Shown: in pieces, positions 56,317 through 64,000 of the stretch
Position numbering within the stretch: position 1 is the first letter of the stretch
Layout of the letters: the number at the start of each line of letters is the position of its first letter
Origin: Geosiphon pyriformis
Taxonomy: Eukaryota; Glomeromycota; Glomeromycetes; Archaeosporales; Geosiphonaceae
Length of the DNA: 64,000 nucleotides
Reading direction: 5' to 3'
Assembly (NCBI GenBank): GCA_016748015.1
Contig: JAAOMT010000577.1
Span: forward strand, 416,666 to 480,665
Notes under the pieces: generated by a model
Database searches by the model: none
Told to the model about the DNA's origin: nothing
What the model saw: only the letters and a program-made list of their open reading frames with translations
Translations under genes and position numbers: made by a program

Positions 56317-57923
56317 CTATGAATTATCTCACTAAATAGCCAAAAACAAAAACAATTCAAAGAGCAGATACAGAATTCATAGTCAAATTTATTTACCAAA
56401 ATTTGATCTGTTAGCATGGATGTTCAAAAAAGTTGTTATTAGACCAAGGAATCCACTTTGTGAATAGAATATTAGCAAAATTAAGTCAAAGATTTGATAT
56501 AAAAAGACTATTATTATTACTATATTATTCACAAATCAATAGCTTAGTCAAAAAATTTAATAGAACATTGTGTAAAGCAATAGCCAAGATCAGTCAAAAA
56601 AACCAGAATGAATGAGATTTGTTTATATTATCAATGCTATTTGCTTATCAAACAATAAAGCAAGATACTAAACAAGCAACACTATTCAAATTAGTATATG
56701 ATAGAACAGTAACATTACTAGTTAAGATAAAAGTCAACACATATTCAACTAAATCAATAATAAAAGACAATTTTCAAGAAATATTGTTGAAAAAAACATA
56801 TGATCTAATAGAAATGCTAAAAACAAACAAAAAAGAGCAGCTAATAATATTCAAAAGTCACAAACAAAACAAAAAGAATGATATAATAACCAATTACCAG
56901 ATAAACCAGTCGAATTCAGGATTAGAAACAAAGTATTCTTACATTATACCAAAGCAAAAAAACAATAAAATAAAAAATTTGACCCCAAATGAAACAGACT
57001 ATTTTACATAGAGGAAATTCTAAAAAATAGAGCTTATAAATTAAGATAGAACAACAAAATTTTGATCAAAACAGTACATAGAGATTGACTGAAATTATAT
57101 TACAATATAATATTATTATCCACTAATAATATTTCACAATTAGAAGTATAATGAATACCAGTCCAACCAAATGAGATTTCACAAGATTTGGAATCAATTA
57201 TAATCATTAACACAAACATGTCAAATTAATTAACCAAAAGAATATATAAAAAGACATGATATATATAACTAAAGCAACAATAAAAGATAGAATTTACTAA
57301 TAATATCTATTTACTAGCACAACAACTATTCCAACTAATTCAGCAACAACAAAAAAACATGAAAATTATCATTAATCAACAAATTATTCAATACAAAGAC
57401 ACTAAAAAGAAACTACTATATAAAGTACATGAGAAATCAAAAAACACAATAGACAGAATAATAGTGAAAGTTAAGTTGTTATTAGAAACACCAAAAATAA
57501 AAACATCATACTAAGAGTTAATAAAAAAAAGTTGAAATTAGTGAACACAACAATTTCTCAAAAACTTTTGTTATTACTATTTGGGATAGACTCTTAATAT
57601 CCAAAATTTATATACTAACAAAACAAAATAATTATTTAATACAACAGTACTACAACAATTTTAACAAGTTGTAAAGAAGAATAATCTATCCACACAGACA
57701 TAAGCCATATATCAGCTATATGCAGAATTCCAAGACCAACCAGAAATACTACTTAATTCAACAATAGATACAGTTATTATTAATTAATTGAAAAAAATAA
57801 CTAATGTCCAATTTGAAGAATTACAGATAAAAATAACTCAAGTAATTTTCAAAAAAAAAGTACAAGATTTAATTAAAAATGAAGAATTAAGAGATATAAA
57901 AAATCTTAACAGAGCTCAATATT
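56317..57923 (+). pseudogene. Ty3-D integrase (right part) and polyprotein C-terminus, degenerate
   Basis: Reading resumes at MNYLTK after Ty3-3. The core is at 56,433-56,615 (LLDQGIHFVNRILAKLSQRF with the second Asp kept; INSLVKKFNRTL with Glu to Lys). The post-core region is 56,619-57,011 (130 residues). It then decays through a GPY/F region to the C-terminus at about 57,795-57,924 (NVQFEELQIKITQVIFKKKV, ending NLNRAQY), nearly identical to the Ty3-1 end. It is more AT-rich and stop-rich than the LINE into which it inserted. Confidence 0.8.
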
Positions 57924-57938
57924 AAAAAGAGAGAATAA
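57924..57938 (+). other. Ty3-D polypurine tract
   Basis: AAAAAGAGAGAATAA lies directly before the LTR start TATTACTT (a decayed TGTTACTT) and matches the tract of Ty3-1. Confidence 0.75.
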
Positions 57939-58872
57939 TATTACTTATAGAATATAGAAAGTATATTAGTAGATAAATTAACCAATCAGAGATAAACATA
58001 GTAAAGTGGAATTTCAGGATTTTTTTTAGAGAAATTGCAAAATTCCAGAATTACAAAATTTTTGTATGAGGAATTACAAGATTCTAAAATTCTAGGATTC
58101 CTCTCAAGAAATTGCAGAATTCCTATAATTTTAGGATTCCTGATTAGAAAATTGAGGAATTTAAGGAATTTTGTATAACAAAATTTATATATATATAGTA
58201 ATAGTATTAAAACCAGAAAAAACAGAATTAATACCAAGAATTTTTAGTTTTAAAACCCCAAAGTTCTAATATTCAATATCAATAAAATACTTATTTCTAT
58301 CATAATCTATTATCTATTATCAACACTTTATATTGATAGCTACCAATACTTAACTATACTAGACTAATAGCTTTTGATTATAGCTATTGATGAAATATTA
58401 ATCTTTAATTGCCTTGGCTTATTTCTTTTATTTTATTTTTTTTATTTTATTTTTTTTTTCTCTATTTTGTTTTTGTTGTTATTAATTAATTAAAAATCAA
58501 GCACTAAGTTACTAATGTTAAAAATTATCTGGTAAAATACCTAGTGATAAAGGATAAAACACTCTATAATTGAGAATTATTTACCAGAAAATTACCAGCC
58601 ATTAAGCTGAAAAAGAAATTGATAAAATCAGATATTCTAGGAAGCAATTAAAACAACAAATATACTGGCCATTAAGCTAAGAAAGAAATTGATGAAATTG
58701 TGATTCTGAAAGGTAACTGATACAATTATTGAATCTCTGTCTATTATACAAAAAACTTAACCAAAACCTTTAAATCACAAAAACCTTCAGATATTACCAA
58801 TCATACAAAGTATTAAGCACCAGATTACAGATTTTTTATTTGTATTAACACTCCAAATAATTATTTGTAATA
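57939..58872 (+). repeat. Ty3-D 3' LTR
   Basis: This 934-base LTR is the reverse complement of the Ty3-1 LTR type. It has GGAATTCC/TTGCAGAATTCC-type repeats at about 58,010-58,175, the hairpin region at about 58,310-58,390, AAGCACCA at 58,815-58,822 (the PBS-complementary arm), and the end TTTGTAATA. The flank CTAA (58,873-58,876) is the only surviving target duplication; the 5' LTR of this copy is gone. Confidence 0.85.
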
Positions 58873-59235
58873 CTAACAAGGTCTAAGTTTAGAGTTAATA
58901 TGAAAAAAACTGGCTTGATTGGGGACAGTAGTGTGGTTTTAAGTTTGTCATATAGTTTGGTATCAATATTATCAGATAAAATAATCAGAATGCTTGGCAT
59001 TATTGAGTTTTTTGTTGTTAGTTTTAGCTATTATAGACCATGTCTTTTTTTTCTGATTTAAATTGTAACATAAGTGTTAATATAAATATGTAGTATTGCT
59101 TTGTTTGGCCTAAATGGCTAGTCAGATATAATAAGTACATAAGTCATGTTTAGTTTGAGCCACTTAATTTGGTTCTATGTACTAAATAGTAATTGGGCTT
59201 TACTCATTAATAAATTTTATTAAAAAAAAAAAAAA
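58873..59235 (+). mobile_element. LINE-C, part 3 of 3 (ORF2 C-terminus, 3' UTR, poly-A)
   Basis: The reading LTRSKFRVNMKKTGLIGDSS and IRMLGIIEFFVVSFSYYRPC aligns with the LINE-B C-terminus (7,678-7,400). It ends, after a one-base shift, at the TAG of 59,091-59,093. A 130-base 3' UTR, shared by LINE-A and LINE-B, follows and ends in 14 A residues (59,222-59,235). Preservation is like part 2. About 750 bases of ORF2 between 32,030 and here are missing. Confidence 0.8.
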
Positions 59236-59351
59236 TAGTTTTTAAGTTTTTATTTATTTAATTACAAGATAATTTTTTATTAATATTATTTATAATTATT
59301 TTTATTTTTAATATATTTCAAATTTTTTTTATTATATTATTTATAATATTA

Positions 59352-60710
59352 ATGGTTTTTTTTACAAATATTAATAGTGATTATAAAACTAGTAATAAAA
59401 ATAAAAGTTATTTTAATTTAAAAATAAACACACCAAAAGCTAAAAGATTTAATATTTGTAAAATAATTAAGTTTTCTATTAGTATTTTGAAATACACTTT
59501 AGATAATAATAAAGTTATGCTCTTTTCTTATCTTTTAATATTTTTAAATAGAAAGTAAATCAACTCTAAGATTATTAAAAAATTATTTGTTTTGAACATT
59601 AATTTTTTAACAGTAAAAAACAAATTAACAACAGTAAAAATTCAAGTAATTAAAAAATTATTTTTATTAGTCAATAATTTTGAAAAAGTTATTACTTCTT
59701 TAAAATTTGAAAAAATATTTAGATCTATATTTATATTAGAGAAAAACATAAAAAAGACTATATTATTGGTCAAAAAAAAAACATTATGATAAATAATAAT
59801 ATTAAAAAACAAGAATTTTGTTCAAATTAGACTGTAGTAATAAAAAATTCTTATAAATATACCAAAAAAATAATTGTCATCACAGTAACTAAATATAATT
59901 AAATAGTGTTAATTTAGTTATAGTTAATTAGACTATAACAAAAAGCTATAATAAAATTTGTTAAATCAAATTAAGTCAATTAACTAATATTAAAATAATT
60001 ATTTTTATTCAGAAAAAATTTAGTACATATAACCAAAGCTGTAGAAAATCACAATATTTAAATATAAAAAGATTAATTTAAAATGCTTTTATTTATTTTG
60101 ACTATAAAAAAAACTGCTTATAATTTAAGTATTTTATTAAAAAAAACTGGTAAAAAAACATATGTAATTAATCAATTATTTGAGACTGACAATAAAGTTT
60201 ATTGTGCTGTAATTGGTTTTGGATTAAAAAAAAATTTGAATCAGTTTTTATACAAAGCCAATTTTTATTAATATAAAACTTTTTTGGATTAAGTTAGATA
60301 TAGTTTATTGTAAAAAATATAAATGTTTTAGATATTTTGTTCTGAATTATAATATACTAAGTACATCTATTCTTTTATTTTTAAGAGTATATAAGAATTT
60401 TGCTTTAGAAGCAAATTGTCTTTAGTTGACTAAGTTATATGTTAATCAAATTTTTTTATTTTACATTTTGCTGTCTTTGATAACAAATTATGAACCTAAG
60501 TAGTTTTATTAACTTTTGTTTTTAATAATGTTTGCTTTGGTTTGGTTTTGGGTTGTTTTTTTTGGTATTTTAAATTTTGATAGAACTTTTTTTGTTCTAT
60601 AAAATAGTTTGTCTATTAATATTTTTTAGAATTCTTGGCTAATTAAGTATTTAGTATTGTGTAAAAACTAAGTAATACAAATTTGGTGCTTTTAGTTTCT
60701 GTTTCATAAT
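59352..60710 (+). pseudogene. LINE-E ORF1, degenerate
   Basis: The conserved ORF1 block at 59,592-59,789 (MNINFLTVKNKLTTVKIQVI, then NNFEKVITSLKFEKIFRSIF) aligns with 16,022-16,273 of LINE-C. The next block, 59,815-59,990, spans the position where Ty3-1 broke LINE-C and so documents the uninterrupted sequence. The frame 60,083-60,271 (MLLFILTIKKTAYNLSILLK) matches 27,510-27,700 of LINE-C. A knuckle-like CKKYKCFRYF stretch lies near 60,310-60,340. Confidence 0.65.
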
Positions 60711-61049
60711 TTTTTTTTTATTTGTTTTTGTGTTTTTAAATTTAAATTTAAATTTGGATATAGTTTTAGATAACTTATAGACATCATTTTTTTATTTTTT
60801 TTTAGTAACAATAACTAAAACTTTAAATTTAAATATAAACAGCTTTAAGATTTTAATTATCAAGATAGAGATTTTAATTATTAAAGTAGACAACTTAGAA
60901 TTGAAAATGATTGTTTTTGAAATTTTTATTAGTTTAGTTTTAATAAAATTAAATTAATTATGTTTTGGTTTAAACCTTTTAATATATTTTTTACTTTAAT
61001 AACCAATTATATTTAAAAGTTTGTAATATATAATATCAAAAAAAAACAA

Positions 61050-64000
61050 TTTGGTTAAATAAAAAGATATTATTAAATGGCATAAAAATTCTAGCAATTT
61101 GGTTTTTATATTTACTAAGACAAAACTAAAAAAAATAGACTAAATTTTGAATTATAAACAAATTTTCAAATATAAAAGTTTTTATTTTTGGTTTAAACAC
61201 TGGTTATTTAAGTTTAAAAGTAATAATAATAATAAATAATATTTTTGCTCAGCACATATGTAAAGTTTTTGAAATCTTTAGTCATTTTTTTTTAATTTAT
61301 TTGTTGTTTGGCAATAAATTTTTGGTAATAATACTGAGTTTATATGCTAATATTTTTGTTAGTTTATATTTTGATTAGGTCTGTAAAGTAAATTTATGTA
61401 TTGTTAAAACAATTAATTTAAGTTTTTATGTAATATTAAGTTGTAATTTTAATAAAGATATAATAAAACAAAATATAAATTTAAAAAAATATTTTAATTT
61501 AAATTTGTATAATTTTCTTTTAAATAATTTTGTTGTTAAACTTCTAACTTAAAGTAATTTAAAAAGTATAAAAAAGACTATAAATTATATTTTTATTAAT
61601 AAATATTTTTTAATAATTGTATTTGATCAAGAGATTAATAATGTATTTGATTTTTTTAATATTGACTACATGATTATTATAATCTTTTTTAGTTTAAGTG
61701 GTTTTTAAATAAATATTTAGAAAATATGCTAATAAAAATTAATAAAAGTTTAAAAATATGAATTATGCCAAATAAATATGCTTTGAAAAAGTATTATTTG
61801 CTAAGTTTTTAATAGTAATAAATAAATTTGTAAACATAAAAATTCTTGATAATTTGGATATTATACAGAAAATATTTAAAAAAATAATAATAAATTTAAC
61901 TGATTTGATATTTTTTAAACATTGATTTAGCAAGTTTAAGTGCTTAAAAAACAAACAATCTTTAAAGTTTTTTAGGTTAAAATTGCTAATTGCTAAGATT
62001 ATAAAAAAATTAAGCTTAAACAACAGATTTAAATGTGATTATTTTATTAAAAAATAGTCTATTATTGATGATAAAAAGTCTTTCAAAATTAAAAATGTTT
62101 TAAAATAATATAAAGTTAATAAATATTATTAACTACTTGTTAATAATCAAGAAAAAATATAAGAAATCCAAATATTATAAATCAAAAATAACCAAAAATA
62201 TAGCTGTCAAAAAATAATTAAAAAACAAATAAAAAGTTTTAGTTTTAATAAAGAAAGCATAATAAGAAGTATTTTGAAATAGTCTTTTTAAAAAATAATT
62301 CTGAACTATTTAGTAGTTAAAAAAAATTGGTTCTAAAATCAAATAAAATAAAACTTAGAATTAATAAAATTATAATAAGTTAAATAAAAAAGTAAAAAGT
62401 ACTTGTAATACTGTTTAATTTGTACTTTTACCAGTATATACTATTAAGTTATATAAAAGAATATATTTTTTTTGGTATAATAAGTAAGATTTGAATAAAT
62501 AAATTGGTTCTAATTATTAATAATCTGTCTAATAATAAAGTTATTAATTTGTTTAAAATATTAAATAAACTTTGAAAACATTATAATAACATAGTAATAA
62601 AATGTTTTTTGAATCTATTAAATTTTTGTTTAACTTTTGGCAATATTTTAGTTTTTTGAAAAAGAGTATAAGTTTTAATGATTTTCAAGCTTTATAATTG
62701 AAATAGTATTTTTACAAATATACAGCTTATTGTATTTATTGAGATAGCTAAAAAAATTTTTAACAAAATTTTTTTAAATTGTATTTTTTTGCTTATAGTA
62801 AATATAATGTTTTTTAAAATTCCAATTTTTTGGTTTTGAAAGGTACTTTAACCCAATTTTCTGTATTTGCTATTGGTTTAATAATAAAAAATGCTTTGAA
62901 AAAAAGCCAAGAGTTTTAATTAGTTCTGTAGAATATGTCCAAAACATATAATTTAGTTAATTAATATTATTTAAAAGCTAGTTTAAAGTATATTAAAATA
63001 TATAATAAGTTTATTAAGTTTTTTAAAAATATACACATAAACAAAATCAACAAAGTAATAATTAATTTTGGTTTTTTAGATAATCACAAAGTATAAGATA
63101 GTTTTAACTAAAGTAAAATATTTTCTTTGTTTTTTCGGAAAATTTTTATTATCTATTATTATGTAAAATAAAGAAACATAAATATTTAAGTAAATATAAA
63201 ATTAACACTAATTTTGTGACAAAAATGAGTAAAGTAGAAATCAATAGAAAAAAATTTTTTTTTTGTAATTGGTATTTTTATTGATAATACAATTTAGATA
63301 AAAAACAATTAGACTTTAACACAATATATTTTGGATATTATTAGTAAGTTTTTTAAGATTAATAATATTTTTATTAATAATAACAAGACAATAGTAATTT
63401 TTATTAATTAAAAAATTGTAAATACTTCTTTGTATATTAGTAATTAGTCTATTTTTATTGCCAAGTATAGTGAATTTTATAGGTACTTGGAATTTTTTGT
63501 CAACAGAAAATATATTTAAGTCAAGTTTTGTTAAGACATATTTAGATGTTAAGTTTTTTTTTAATTTTGGTTTTTAGAAAAATATTGTTAAATAAACAGT
63601 TTTTTATTTGGTCTTAGCAATTTTTTAACTTATAGTAAATTATTAAACATAATTCAATTTTATATTTAAAAATATATATTAGAAATGAAATATTATAATT
63701 AAAAAAAAGTTTAGATTTAAAACCAATTTGCTCAAAGATTTTTTTAATCAAACTTTATACTATTTATTTCTGTATAAATTAAAGTTTTTTAAACAGATAC
63801 AAACAGAAAACAAAGTAGTTTTAGTAGTTTAGTTCTTTAATACAACTGAAATTTTTGGCCAATTATTTAAATACTATTTTTTGGATTTGCAAGTTTTAGA
63901 ATAGATACTTATAAACTTACTACAGTACTTAATTAAGTTAAAGTTAGTCCTGTAAATAATTATTTGGTAAAAATTGAAAAATTTTTTTTAAATAATCAGA
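61050..64000 (+). pseudogene. LINE-E ORF2 (endonuclease and RT), degenerate, partial
   Basis: The endonuclease start near 61,075 (KWHKNSSNLVFIFTKTKLKK) parallels LINE-C 28,500. RT blocks lie at about 62,560-63,600, with the catalytic box FIDNTI followed by a stop at about 63,277-63,300 (second Asp to Asn, Trp lost). YRYLEFFVNRKYI-type and later blocks run to the edge. Every domain is broken by stops. Confidence 0.65.

Larger units (their letters stand above)
59236..64000 (+). mobile_element. LINE-E, decayed non-LTR retrotransposon, cut by the window edge
   Basis: It begins directly after the LINE-C poly-A with TAGTTTTTAAGTTTTTATTT, similar to the LINE-A 5' end. ORF1 and most of ORF2 follow. 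The window ends in the region after RT, before RNase H. Decay is heavy, between LINE-C and LINE-A. Confidence 0.75.

Overview
The window is a repeat-rich, very AT-rich and CpG-poor stretch of a eukaryotic nuclear genome. It consists almost entirely of nested retrotransposons in different stages of decay. The LINE and Ty3/gypsy proteins resemble families I associate with arbuscular mycorrhizal fungi (Glomeromycotina, such as Rhizophagus or Gigaspora). That assignment is inference from remembered family resemblance, not from a search. The only coding sequence that looks alive is a 5' gene fragment at 1-113 (minus strand). There are no tRNA, rRNA, CRISPR or bacterial-type features.

Layout. (1) 1-465 holds the start and upstream region of a host gene reading leftwards. 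A degraded inverted copy lies at about 14,495-14,965, so the locus was once a head-to-head gene pair. (2) A heavily decayed LINE (LINE-A, plus strand, about 731-7,266) sits between the two copies. A second LINE (LINE-B, minus strand, about 7,267-14,055) is inserted in its 3' UTR, and the LINE-A tail resumes at 14,056-14,165. (3) LINE-C (plus strand) begins near 15,490 and is broken into three pieces: 15,490-16,317, 27,280-32,030 and 58,873-59,235. (4) The first break holds Ty3-1 (16,318-27,279, minus strand), which itself carries a solo LTR at 24,248-25,230. (5) The second break holds a stack: Ty3-2 (32,031-41,603, minus), a non-autonomous LTR element (41,604-44,989, plus), and Ty3-D (44,990-46,447 plus 56,317-58,872, plus), the last split by Ty3-3 (46,448-56,316, minus). 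(6) LINE-E starts directly after the LINE-C poly-A tail and runs off the right edge.

The three long Ty3 elements share an unusual order: gag with CCHC knuckle, aspartic protease, Cys-rich insert, dUTPase, reverse transcriptase, RNase H, integrase with GPY/F-like motif. The dUTPase has recognisable versions of the five trimeric-dUTPase motifs. Ty3-1, Ty3-2 and the non-autonomous element show complementarity between the primer-binding site and a segment 30-60 bases upstream in their own LTR, which suggests Tf1-like self-priming. Ty3-2 has two LTRs with unrelated central repeat modules and unmatched flanks. It is best read as a recombinant that removed part of LINE-C and the left half of Ty3-D.

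Most elements are inactivated by C-to-T and G-to-A changes: Gln, Arg and Trp codons became stops, catalytic Asp became Asn, and zinc-ligand His became Tyr. No complete polyprotein remains, so most coding entries below are pseudogenes and their domain boundaries are approximate.
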